DNA of 64,000 nt, taken from NCBI RefSeq assembly GCF_964204865.1, contig NC_135259.1, forward strand, positions 7,636,974 to 7,700,973, in the 5' to 3' direction. The notes under the pieces are model-generated. The model was given only the letters and a program-made list of their open reading frames with translations, did not search any database and was not told the DNA's origin. The position numbers and the translations under genes were made by a program. Source of the stretch: Styela clava. Lineage: Eukaryota; Chordata; Ascidiacea; Stolidobranchia; Styelidae. Shown here one piece after another: positions 37,493-48,799 of the stretch (position 1 is its first letter; each line of letters opens with the position of its first letter).

Positions 37493-38092
37493 CGCAGAAC
37501 GTTCGGTGACGTCATAGCAAACAAAAACAAATCTCACAGAGCTAACAGAAATATTTGAAATAAATAAAAGTAATAGCCTTCTGGAGAAAAATTTCATCTT
37601 TAACCAGTAAAAATTTCGAAGCAATCGGTCCAGTAATGAAAGAGAAAAGCGTATTTTTAGATTTTCCACTAGATGTCCAAAAAGTGTCAAAGAACAACAA
37701 CAACAAGACCAACATAATATTGAAACGATCGTTATGTCCACTTCGTGTCCAACAATAAGAGAGCTATGCTCAAATATATGGACACGTAGCGCCACCCAGT
37801 GGGAATAATTTTGATGGCGTCATAGCGAAAAAAAAGTAATAGCCTCCTGGAGAAAAATTTTATCTTCAACCACTGAAAATTTCAAAGCAATTGGTCCAGT
37901 ATCCGAAGAGAAAAGCGATTTTCGTCAAAACATGTCAAAGAACAAGGACACTAAGAACAACAACAACATAATATTGAAACGATCGCTATGTCCACTACGT
38001 GTCCAATAACAACAAAATATTCTAACGACCTTTACATCCATTTCGTGTCCAAAAATATTGAAACGATCGTTATGTCCATTTCGTGTCCAACA
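37493..38092 (+). repeat. Interspersed repeat R, copies 3 and 4 in tandem
   Basis: Two adjacent copies (about 37493-37754 and 37756-38092) share the GACGTCATAGC, AAGTAATAGCCT and CAATTGGTCCAG blocks and end ATCGTTATGTCCATTTCGTG. The element ends (ATATATGGACACGTAG and CTACGTGTCCAA) are partly inverted. Confidence 0.75.
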
Positions 38093-38190
38093 AGTCAGTC
38101 AGTAGAGACAGAACAACTTTGATATATGAAATTTGGTGAAAATGAATGCTTGGTATAATATGATTACAGACCAGAAAGTGGTTTCATCCG

Positions 38191-38591
38191 TCACTTTGTA
38201 TTTTACTTGTCAGGAACTTTTCGTTGACGAAATCAAAGATGGCGTCATCGATCATTTCACAATAGAGATCAGTGACATAATTTCAAAGACAATGAGGTCG
38301 TATCAAGGATTGACACGGTCGAAGCAATACAGATTAATCCCGGTTTGTTTTGATTATCTGTAACAAGTATTTTGGCGATAAGATATCACTTTGTATTTTA
38401 TTTGTCAGGAACTTTTCGTTGACGAAATCAAAGATGGCGTCATCGATCAGTCAGTCGAGCATTTCACAATAGAGATCAGTGACATAATTTCAAAGACAAT
38501 GAGGTCGTATCAAGAATTGACACGGTCGAAGCAATACAGATTAATCCCGGTTTGTTTTGATTATCTGTAACAAGTATTTTGGTGATAAGAT
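38191..38591 (+). repeat. Tandem duplication of a 195-bp unit with a conserved open frame
   Basis: Unit 1 spans 38191-38385 and unit 2 38386-38591. They are nearly identical and keep the same reading frame, each ending D-Y-L-stop. Unit 2 has an in-frame 12-base insertion (four residues) after Val-Ile-Asp. Unit 1 belongs to a 76-codon frame starting at 38133. The encoded sequence is not recognised and no splice sites stand out; it could be a fragment of an unknown repeat or gene. Confidence 0.7.
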
Positions 38592-39240
38592 AAGTGGTAG
38601 CCTGCAAAATGTAAAGTCAGTGCTGAAAGTCAATGCAGCCAGTGCAAAATTGTTAGTCAGTGGTGGAACTTGCAAATTTGAAGATAGGTCTGTGCTATAT
38701 GATTTGAGTGCTTGTTCAGCAATTAGAGGGCAGTACGGGTAACATGATAGTTGGTATTAAGCTACGAGGCGTAGCTTGGCGGTTGCACTCGAGCACACTT
38801 ACTGTATGTTATGTTGGCCAGATCATATTTGCAAATTATCGCTGGACAATTAAAACTAACTGAAAATATACGTCTGAGTATTTTAACACAAATATTACCA
38901 CATGGAACAAAAGTTAAATCTGTAAAAAATTTTCCCATTTCCGTTTACTTCATGATTCGTTACAAAACACATATATATAGACGTAACCGGAGAGTAGCTT
39001 GAGGGGGCCACAACACTAGTCACAAAATTTATTTTATTTGCATGCTTTTCTCCTTATAGGGTAATACGGAGTAAACAATTACTCCGCGTACAATTACATA
39101 ATCAAATTAAATGGAACATAGGAAAATACAAATTTTTGTGGTGATTTCTTCAAGAATGCGCCCACAGAGCCGAGCTTATTAGCAGCGGTGGATTTTTAAT
39201 GTATATATGCGTGTGTGCAGTTATCCGCATATTCATTACT
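38592..39240. other. Unassigned sequence after the 195-bp tandem
   Basis: A 61-codon frame at 38557-38742 overlaps the end of unit 2 and is not recognised. Otherwise AT-rich and without features. Confidence 0.35.
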
Positions 39241-39252
39241 CCTTCGTTTTTC

Positions 39253-39338
39253 TTTATGATCTTATTACCGACCAGTTGATCGCGAGCTATTTTGAAGATT
39301 TTAGTCGATTCGGGTCGAAAGAAGGTTGGCCACCTCTG
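39253..39338 (-). mobile_element. hAT-like terminal fragment
   Basis: Ends at 39338 with GGTTGGCCACCTCTG (inward CAGAGGTGGCCAACC, a hAT-like end). The adjacent sequence matches 9143-9212 inverted. The opposite terminus was not found. Confidence 0.5.
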
Positions 39339-39339
39339 C

Positions 39340-41111
39340 TATATATGTACGAACAGTTTAGTATTCCGAGGTAGGTAAAATGTCAAAGTGAAATTTCACA
39401 GAAATCGAGAATTCTCCGCAAAATTTGCGTATCTTTGAAGACATAAATAGTAATTTTGATCACCCTAGTTGATAATTGATATATCTGAATATACATGAAT
39501 ATATATATATATATAATATGTATTTGAGATCGTATGTTATATTTCATAGCGGCATGTAAAAAGGGTTTGCTGACCAATATTACACAAAATGTGAAAATTG
39601 AATTGTTCGTGCAACATTGGGTGATTGCCATGCCCATAAGGTATTTGTAAAATCAAATGAGAATTTACATTTTACACAGATTTTGAATCGACGTAATTAT
39701 GCATTTTAGCATAATTTCACCCGTATTTTTGTTAAACGGTGTATTGCCGTTTTAATCTATATTTCCCGTACATATTCCAAATACCAAAGATAAAAAGCGA
39801 CGTGACCACGCATCCCACGAAAACTATCCGCTATTTAACTTCAAAATGTATTCTACGGAATCTTGCTGAAATGTTTACACCTCTACACAGATATGTTGCG
39901 AAATGAACTGAATATCACAGTTCAAACAGCTGTCGAAGATTGTAGGCCTGTTTGTTTTGCCAAATTCCTGCGTCGTCATCAAGCCTACGACGTTGTCGGT
40001 AGAAATAACTCTTCTGTAAGTGACAGATATCTTCAATAATAGATATAGAACAGAACAAGCTTAGTTGTATATTACTAACAGGATTAGAAAATCATTACCC
40101 GAATGTAAATCATTGTTATATTGCCATAACAGGAGCGATTTAACTTCGGTAAGCGCGCGGAAATCGATATCGACGATGTTATATGGTCTTTGACTAAGTG
40201 TAGTCTTTTGTGGAATTAAAACGTCAATTACTAGCAGATGGGCAGAGAGTTAATATATAACTGATACGAGTACTGAGCTTAAGGAGAGCATATAGAAGAT
40301 ATATGGCAGCATGAGCTGTACCGAATTTCGGTCGGTTTAGTAGAATGTGCTCTAAATTACGTATCTAAATGACTACAAACGGTTTCCCGGTTGAAGGTTG
40401 TTAAATAAGCGTTCATTATGCCTATATTGTTTTTGTGGTTTTCCACGTCGGTGGTTTTCAACAAATTTTGAGAATACACATTGACTCGCTTTTTGTGTAT
40501 GGTTGCTTTGCCGACATAGGAATGGTAGTATAAATTACATAGCAGCAGTTAAACATTGCTGCGTTGTAAGGTACCAAATCGGATAAAGTTATCGACAATA
40601 TTGCGAAAGTGATGTGGTTACGAAAACTTTAGTAAGCTTTTAAAGCATCAATTGAATTTCGATTCCCAACTTTAATGTCGGTTATTTTGATTGCGGGGAA
40701 GTTGAAAATCCAATACATCTTCGTGTGCAACCTCCACTCCCATTATCAGCAAAATTGCTAAAATTTGACCCCCAAATACCTTCGATATATATATTTTCTA
40801 GAGAGTTTGGTATTTTTAGACACTAAGTGTAATTGAAGCCGATAGAAGGCTATAACTTTAATTTTTTATTTTTAATTTACTCGGAGTCGAAAAATGCCAA
40901 CTTGAAAAGAAAAATGGTCTTTGAAGCAAAGTTGAGTCTGAACTGAGAATTCTTCTTTTTACGGGACTTAGGTTGAGAGTCGTGTCTTCCAAAATAATTT
41001 GCACAAAACTGCTAAGCAAAATTAGTTGATCTATATTCGAATCTTCATTCTTTATCGGATTAAATGTAATTAGTTTCAGATTTTTGGCATTATTGCTTTT
41101 ATAAAATTTGA
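39340..41111. other. Intergenic upstream of transporter gene 1
   Basis: Contains a short AT repeat near 39497 and no recognised gene. The region just before 41112 must hold the promoter or 5' UTR of the transporter gene; no core motif is clear. Confidence 0.4.
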
Positions 41112-44100
41112 ATGACTGAGACAAATTCTCAGTGGAGATGGGTCGTCTTAGTTGCATGCTTTATATCAACTGTAGGAAACTCAGTGTTTTTCTACGCATT
41201 CGGCACATTTGTTCTGTATTGGATTGACGCTTTTTCTGCAACAACGGCTTCTGTAGCAGCCGTCGCTAGTTCTGGATCAGCAATAGCGGCAATGGCATGT
41301 GAGGATGGATTATTTCTGTTTTGATTGATTTTTTAGTATTCCTGTAGTGTGTGCCAGGTTAGGGTTAGACCATAATGGACCTTTCCCCGACCTTTGACCC
41401 CCGAAAAATTCTTCCTATACTTTACCATTGCAAAATTTTTGGGGATATTTTAATAGTGCTTTTGCGAATTGGCGCCTGCAAAATGGGGTATGTGTTTCAA
41501 ACCATCATTTTGATTCATCGCTTACAGTAATCTGTTTTTTAAAACTACCGGTAAAGAATTTTAGCCTAGTCTACCACAGCTATTTCTACACTAAATTTTT
41601 ATTACTGCAATTAACTTAAAACCCCTAGAAAGACAGAGTGATCATTGGATTATCTGATTTATATTTAAGTTTCCGAAACACAACTGAAAACTAACAAATA
41701 GAGTTCAAAAACGCGAAACATTGTTACGTCACTTTTTGTATCTTGCTGATTGGCCAATGTCACGAAGTAAACAAGGAAGTCGATGCTCGGGGAAAGGTCC
41801 ATTTTATTCCGATTTTCCTCATTTTGGTTCTATTACGAATTCGGGAACTGTCTGTGTTAGCCAAGTGAATATACCCCTTGTCCATAGTTTTGATTACCGT
41901 TACACAACTTGATGTAAACCAGGCAAACAAAATTAGTTACCTCCATATTGGTGCACACACTTCTAGAGCGCCGATTTTTTTTACTACGGAGTAGGTACTC
42001 TAAAGAAGTAGACTTGTTCATGCCATAATGCATGACTGACTCATTAGCATTATCATGAATAATTATATATATCAAACGTCTTGGCATATTCTCGGCCCCT
42101 TTGTCATTAAACTGCATTATAACGTACATCTGGAGTAGGCTAATAGCTCTCTTTGCCGCGTTAAATTTGTAGATGGATTACTAAATTCATTGGCTTAACA
42201 ATTGATCTTCAGTGAATCCCTGGTTTCATTTTCCATAAACAACCATGTACATGGAATGCCGAAATGGTCGAACAAGCTGTTTCCCGACTCACGCTGGTAG
42301 CGAAAAAAATCAAGTTTACATCTTTCCAATCTAAATAACAAGACTATAACGTTTTAGCTCCCAATTTAAATAATAATGACTTATCATTTTTAATCCTGGA
42401 GAGCCAGATAGGCTACAAATAACGTTCTGTAATTTGATTCCTACGAAAGTCTTTGTTCGAATTTTGGGAATTGGGGTTGGTGCTATACCGTGTGTTGATT
42501 TTCAGGTCCTTTCGGTTGCTTTATTGTTGATAAATGGGGATACAGATGGACTCATGTTCTCGGGGGAATCATGATGATGATGTCATTTGCAGCTTCTTCC
42601 TTAGCCCAAACATTATCTCAACTGTTTTTTACGTACAGTGCCTTAGGAGGTAAGGTTCTAACAATATTATTCCTTTCATATTTCAATGTACAAATAACAA
42701 GAGATTAGGGCTCAAATATATGGACACGAAGATTAAAACGAACGAAGTAGTATCAAATATTTTACAGTAAAGGTAGTTTGACCACCAGATCACTGAGATG
42801 TGATGACGGAATCAATGCACAATTTTAATAACTTGATCACACAAATCTTCGAAGTGAAAAACGAATCTCATAGAACCTTCAGATATTTTACAGATGCCCT
42901 AGTCTCGTAGGTAATAAGAAACAACAGAAACATTCTTTTTTCAGGTTTGGGATGTTGCTTCTGCATGGTTTCATACGTAAATGCTGTGAGTGAGCATTTT
43001 CATGATCAAAGACCACTTGCTTTTGCATTGGTAACGAGTGCCTATGGACTTGGAAGCTTTATATTCCCCCTGTATTTTGAAATGCTCATCGCAGAATACA
43101 ATTGGAGGGGGGCCATGTTAATCACTTCAGGTTTCTTTGGTAACATGATTGCATGTGGCTTATTACTCTATCCTGTTAGAGCGTCACCTCCCTTTCCAAT
43201 TCTCCGGTGTTGGAAGCTGAAAAGCAAAAATTCAAATACACAAAGAAAAAGTCTGGCACCCCTAATTTCGGAACATGGAACGGACTGTTATGAAGCCAAA
43301 ATAACGTCGTCGGAAGACAACATTTCTTTTGGCGGAAATGTACAACCAAATGAAAAACTTGTCATAACTTCGAAGGACGAAAACGATAATTTTAATTTTG
43401 ACAAGGCAAGTTCAGAAAAATTATCTGATGACGAATGTTATGAACTCGGCAAAAACGAATTAACATTTTTTCAAATTGCAAAGATATTATTCAGCGGCTG
43501 TACATTTTATATAGTCATTGCACATAATACTATTTTATACATGGGATATTTCATTGTACTCGGCTTGACAACAGCAAGAGCATCTTACGATTTAAACTTC
43601 ACTGAGGAACAAGGTGAGGAGAGATTACATTTTAAATTGTCTTGTAATTTTGCAATTAAATAAGACACATTTAACAACGTAGTGAACTTATCGTACTGAT
43701 TGTATAATAACGTCGATACTTGTATTTTTCAGCTGCACAGGTAGTTTCAACGTTTGGCATCAATGCAATATTTCGGATATTGCTAGGTCTTCTATCAAAA
43801 TGGAAGTTCGTAAAATCGTATTATGTGTATTTTTTATGCTTCACAATTGCTGGAGTCCTAACGTTACTTTCTGTGTTTGCCAAATCGTTCGCTATGCAAA
43901 TTGCTTACGGTGTCTGTTGTGGTGCTCTCTTTGCCGCCATAACACATTATCAAGTGCTTGTACATGAAATTTATGGTAAGTATCAAACATTTAAATTGCC
44001 CTTCAGAAAATAATTTATAATAATTTGAATGACTTATACTACTTTACTAGAGCAAGATACGATTTTTATAGATAAGCAATTGCTTTGTCTTTGTAGGACA

Positions 44101-44601
44101 GGACTGATTTGAATTTCAAATTTTATTGTAGTTTTCGTCATTTCATTTTAACAATATAATAACAATTCCACTTTTCATAATTTTGACAGCAATCACAACA
44201 AATATATTTGAATTTTGTATTCAGTTGATTCACCCGTTTTCGCAAAACCATTTCGATTATACGTGCTTGGTATGTTTGTGGGTTAACATGTTCGTGTTTT
44301 TTTTATTACGCCATTTCCTTATGCCGAAACAGTAATCTGCAACACATTTTTAAATTTATTGTTCTCATTTTACCATTCATTTCACACAGGTGCCAAATTC
44401 TTCAATGTTGCATTCGGTTTTCTTGAATTGATGCATGGGGTCGGTATTGTAACCGGACCAATAATTGGAGGAATTCTCATCGATGTGACAGGATCCAGTG
44501 TCTGGACTTTTATATTTGCCGGATCAACAATACTCTTGGCTACATTTCTTTTGCCCATTGGTTTTGCTTTAACTGGACAAATTAAAAAATTGAATTTTTA
44601 A
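41112..44601 (+). CDS. Monocarboxylate-transporter-like MFS protein 1 (SLC16 family)
   Basis: Exons 41112-41298, 42506-42649, 42945-43613, 43733-43975 and 44390-44601; every intron is phase 1 with GT-AG ends. Product 484 residues. TM1 opens W-R-W-V-V; the G-Y-R-W-T-H-V loop and TM4-5 segment H-F-H-D-Q-R-P-L-A-F stand for the family signature between TM4 and TM5; a hydrophilic loop of about 100 residues separates the two six-helix halves; the last half has F-G-F-L-E-L-M-H-G and G-P-I-I-G-G. This is the MCT/SLC16 fold: plasma-membrane transport of monocarboxylates or related solutes. TM8 reads N344-A-I-F-R348; Arg348 aligns with the conserved arginine of MCT1, but the paired aspartate is Asn. 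Substrate not predictable. Intron 1 carries a MITE and a dispersed repeat. Confidence 0.93.
41374..41806. mobile_element. MITE in intron 1 of transporter 1
   Basis: ATAATGGACCTTTCCCCGA at the left pairs with TCGGGGAAAGGTCCATTTTAT at the right, about 17 bp of inverted repeat; 433 bp in all, with no coding capacity. Confidence 0.7.
41812..41974 (+). repeat. Dispersed repeat, copy 2
   Basis: Matches 5590-5750 in the same orientation and directly follows the MITE at 41374-41806. Confidence 0.75.
42700..42760 (+). repeat. Fragment of interspersed repeat R in intron 2 of transporter 1
   Basis: AACAAGAGATTAGGGCTCAA followed by ATATATGGACACGAAG matches the start of the R copies at 35250-38092. Confidence 0.55.
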
Positions 44602-44880
44602 ATAAGCTTTATGTCTTTCACTCCAAATATATACTCAATTCTCATTTGATTGACAACCATTCTACACGATGGAATTGTTGCTTTTTATAAGGTAATTTTG
44701 TTTATCTTTTTAATTTTTTAGTCACATGGTTTGCCATCTGACTTCTGAATGTAAAGACTCTCCAATATCTGCCATTCCATCTGATTTCAACTGGAACATT
44801 TCGATAAATATATTCCTTTTATTTACTTTTTTATTTCAAACATTGTTCACTGCTAAATATAATAAAATGCACTTAATAAA
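44602..44880 (+). terminator. 3' UTR and poly(A) signal of transporter 1
   Basis: AATAAA occurs near 44860-44880, twice, in AT-rich sequence after the stop. Confidence 0.5.
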
Positions 44881-45248
44881 ATGTGTTTAAATATAGAAAA
44901 CTTAGGATTTTATGCTTTAAATATCTTGTTAAATATACAAATGCTTGAAATTATCTTATGGCAATTTATGGCTATCTTAATCAGTGATGGGATTTAAAAT
45001 GTTAAGGAAGGGTCTTTTTTTATTGAACTCACTAGCAACCGATTCCCTCATTTCAGAATACATCAATTCTTTTGATGTGGAGGAATCGTCCTTCAAAAAC
45101 TTGAGTTATATATATGTATTGAGGAGCATATCGAAAAACAATGCGCCGATTTTTATTACTATATTTTTAATGTATGAAAGAACTCTGAAGTGTGGCTGGT
45201 TCTTTAAAGTTGATGACCACCGGTTCCTCCTTCTGACTTACTCCAAAG

Positions 45249-45450
45249 CAGTGTTTCTCATACTTTTTTCCAGCAGCGCCCCTTTTTAATCAACAAACGC
45301 TCCTCTGAATAAAAAGTCGACATAAATTTATTCTCTATTCATCATTAGACTAATGGAGAGGTTGGCAACCCCTGGCACGCGTGACAAACTTGACACGCAG
45401 CACAGCTATCCAGTACGCGAGCGAGGCCTCCGAAACGAGCTCATCCCATA
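45249..45450 (+). mobile_element. Nested hAT-like end fragments
   Basis: CAGTGTTTCTCATACTTTTT at 45249 and GAGAGGTTGGCAACCCCTGG near 45356 are both hAT-style 5' ends. Neither has a clear right partner. Confidence 0.4.
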
Positions 45451-45831
45451 TCAGAATAGCCACCTGACTGACTAATCTTGTAGTTCATGTATTTCTCGAA
45501 GGTCACAAAATATAAACCCGATGTAACATCGCTGTCAGCGGCGTCTCTCTGATATAGCATAAAAAAAAGTAATAAATTAATTTGTCGGGCTAATATTTTC
45601 TTTAAAAGTAACCTGGTCTAGTGAGATGAGGGAGCATGGTGAAATACGATTGGCCTAATAATATCCGGCATCATTTTATTCAGAAACAGTCTTATTTAGG
45701 GTTGTCAACCGCCCCACATTGGACAGAAAATGGACCTATGAATTGTTTTATTAATATTATGTCGTTGTTGTTGGTATTTTTCTTCTTGTTCGTTATTTTT
45801 TGATTATCACTTCAAAATTTTGTGTGATGAC

Positions 45832-46353
45832 TAGGGCTGGGAATTTCAAGGGCAAAATTAACCGGTTGACCGCAGCGTGACGTGGAGATAGTTTCATGAT
45901 CGCTCTGCTGCAAGAGATATGCAGCAGCGTGCTTCGGACATTTGGAAATATTTTACTAAATCCGAATCCCGAATCCGTTATTAAATGTCATTCATGTGAC
46001 AAATTTTCAGTGTTCGACGTGCAAATTATACTCTGAGATATCACAAAGAAAAACAGCATCAACTGCGAACTTGTTGGATGATATTGAATATACGATTTAG
46101 CAATATAAACTTCTGAATTTATCATTGTCAAACTTTCATAATTAGCAATCTTTGTACTTCAATTATTTTTCACCTTTATTTGGTCCTTACAAATACAGTT
46201 AGTGATATTCTTTTGAATTAAACGCCACAGGAGATAAATTTGCAATGACGTAATCATTTTTTTTTTTAAATTGTACATTATGAAGATGATTTGTACCTGA
46301 GATACCACTTAACGGTTAAAATAAATCGTAACCGTTAACCATTCCCAGCCCTA
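45832..46353. mobile_element. TIR element TAGGGCTGGGAAT, 522 bp, with 8-bp target duplication
   Basis: Perfect 13-bp inverted termini TAGGGCTGGGAAT, flanked by GTGATGAC (45824-45831) and GTGAGGAC (46354-46361), 7 of 8 matching. The size of the duplication points to hAT. Non-autonomous. Confidence 0.85.
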
Positions 46354-46774
46354 GTGAGGACCTCTCGAAAATTAATTATTTGTAACGGTTCCTCGACCTC
46401 TTTAATTGACCCCTTCTGTCCTTCATTGAAGTTAGAGAGGGCATTTATTGTCCTATATTTGCATCGCTTTTACTATAAGAGCTATAAAACATACAAAAGT
46501 TATAAAAAATAAATAAATAATTACTTACAGTGTACACTAAACAATAGTCTTGGTCGTTCAATACAAACGCGTTTAAGTACTGTTCTGGACTAGTTTTGAT
46601 TGCTGTTGACAAGGAGGTCTAAGAGGACGGCTGAGAGGTTGTTGAGTTGAGTTGAGATGTTGGCAGTGACGTGATAGGAGTGCGCGTTCCCCCTGCTAAG
46701 ATTACATCAACAACAGATCTTATTATTATTTTGACTAATTTGAGAAATAAGTTGAAATATCTATATATATATAC

Positions 46775-47157
46775 CAATGTTTCTCGACTTTTTATTACTT
46801 GCGGATCCTTTTTGGTTTGCCAATATATAGTCACGGACTACAACAGTGCCAACTGTAATTCCAACGTGTCACTAGTTTATCCCGAAATCAACTCTGCCAT
46901 GTTCAAAGCGCAGGGTTCTAATAGCGTTTCACCTATCACGTTATTTATTTTTTTGCTTCGCGATTTGTAGTGCCACTTTGTAAGAAGCCCGAACGAAAAC
47001 AGCGCTTTGCTGTGGAAAATATCCTTTTGCATCCAATTTTTGTCGTTTCAGAGACAGTTCTTATTTTTGAAGAAATATAAGTCCTTTCCCGCATGCTTTG
47101 AATGTTCCTGCTGCAGGTGCTAAAAATGCTTTGCGAACCCCCGGTTGAAAAACAATG
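46775..47157. mobile_element. Probable hAT remnant
   Basis: Left end CAATGTTTCTCGACTTTTTA with GCGGATCC close behind; the right end, read inward, is CATTGTTTTTCAACCGGGGG. The match is about 10 of 14. No target duplication is visible. Confidence 0.45.
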
Positions 47158-48790
47158 TAATTCTCAAATTTGATGACTTTAGATCGTTTTGCACTTCAAC
47201 AATAACTTGTTTTTAAAAAATAACAAAATTGTAACCGGTTTACAAACATATACGTGCAGGGGCGTGTCTAGAGGGGCCATTGAGGGGTGAGTTTGTTGCT
47301 TAGTTTAATAATTTCGGACTTAGGTAATGATAACAATACAAACATTTCATTCTTACTCAATATTTTTAAAGTTAGATAAAAGGAGCATTGTTAACATAAT
47401 CATTTACAAAATAACTTTTGGATAAATTCGGTTTACGACAGATCCGAATATTTTGTTAACGTGTCTGACCTATAGAGTTTAGTTAGGTTGGGAAACGACA
47501 TTGATAAATCACTATGAAGATATTAAGTCTAAATGCCTGAGATACTTTTATAGCATTGCGAAATTTGTCGGTTTGTTCTCGAAGAACGCAATTTTCGTCA
47601 GCTACTTCAGAATATTTGACAAAGCAAGATTTGATTGAGTACCACTTTGACGCCAAATCGATTATTGAGCGACTTAGATACTGGGTTATCAATATGAACG
47701 ATGAAATTACTCGATAGAATTGCCGCTTGTGAATTGTTTTGACTTTACCCAAAACAACGAGACTAAAACTGAGCTTCGAAAACTACAGTGTATAAATCAT
47801 ACTGCGCATTGATCAAGTTTCGAGTTCCAACTATAATTCGACGACTTTATATTTCTTTACAGAAAAGAACAAATTCGTCATATGGGTAACCAATAGCATT
47901 ATTATGCCAGCTTTACTCACGTACTAGCAATTATGAAGTCAAGTACAGTCGGGTATCCTATTCACGTCGAGCTTAACCTAGGCATAAAGCCATTATTAGA
48001 ACATGCCTTGGTTTAAATTACCAGAAGCAGTATATTATATGAAAAGTTTGCTCTAAATATCACTGATAAATTTAAGACCACCGATTTTACGGTGGGAAAG
48101 GAGAAAAGGAATAACATACCCAAACTTTATATACCGTAATCAAAAGAATATAATTGCTATTTTATATCCATACGCCGAACAAAATTTGCATTTGTTGTCA
48201 TTTGTAAAATTCGCATCAACATGGAGTATGCCGCAAAACCCCATGAGGCACATAATATCGCCGGACCAAGGGATCACCTCATGTAACTCGAGTGATTACT
48301 TAAATCTTTCATCGGTCGTTTTCTAATTTGATTTCAGTTATTTAATTATGTGATATCGCTAATCCGTTTGAGCGGGAATGTAGAGAAGCGCTTCGTTTTT
48401 CTCAACCAGTCACTGGGGTGCGTGGTGACGAACGATTGGTCTATTTTGTATGAGCTTTGGCTATTCAACGTGGTCTTTGATTCTTTTTACGCAACATTAA
48501 GGTAAGCGATGTTTTTTGATAAATAAAGTTGATATATCAAGCTGCTGTTATAATTCTGTTATTCTTGGTATTATGTTTTATAAATGGCGAATTATAATAC
48601 TTTCCGGGTTCTGACAGGTCAAGATTTTAAGCGGTCGATAATCGCTGAGGTAAACAACATATTCAAAAAGACTATTAGAGCATGGACCCTCCGAGATAAA
48701 ATGGCAACCGTATATGGAATCTAATTTAAATTTACAACTTGACCACGCCAAAGTTTGATTCCCAGATAAGACGAGATTTCTAAAATACAA
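47158..48790. other. Intergenic between convergent transporter genes
   Basis: CAGGGGCGTGTCTAGAGG at about 47258 looks like a single transposon end. An 89-codon minus-strand frame at 47752-47483 is not recognised. No other feature. Confidence 0.35.
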
Positions 48791-48799
48791 AGTTAATTA

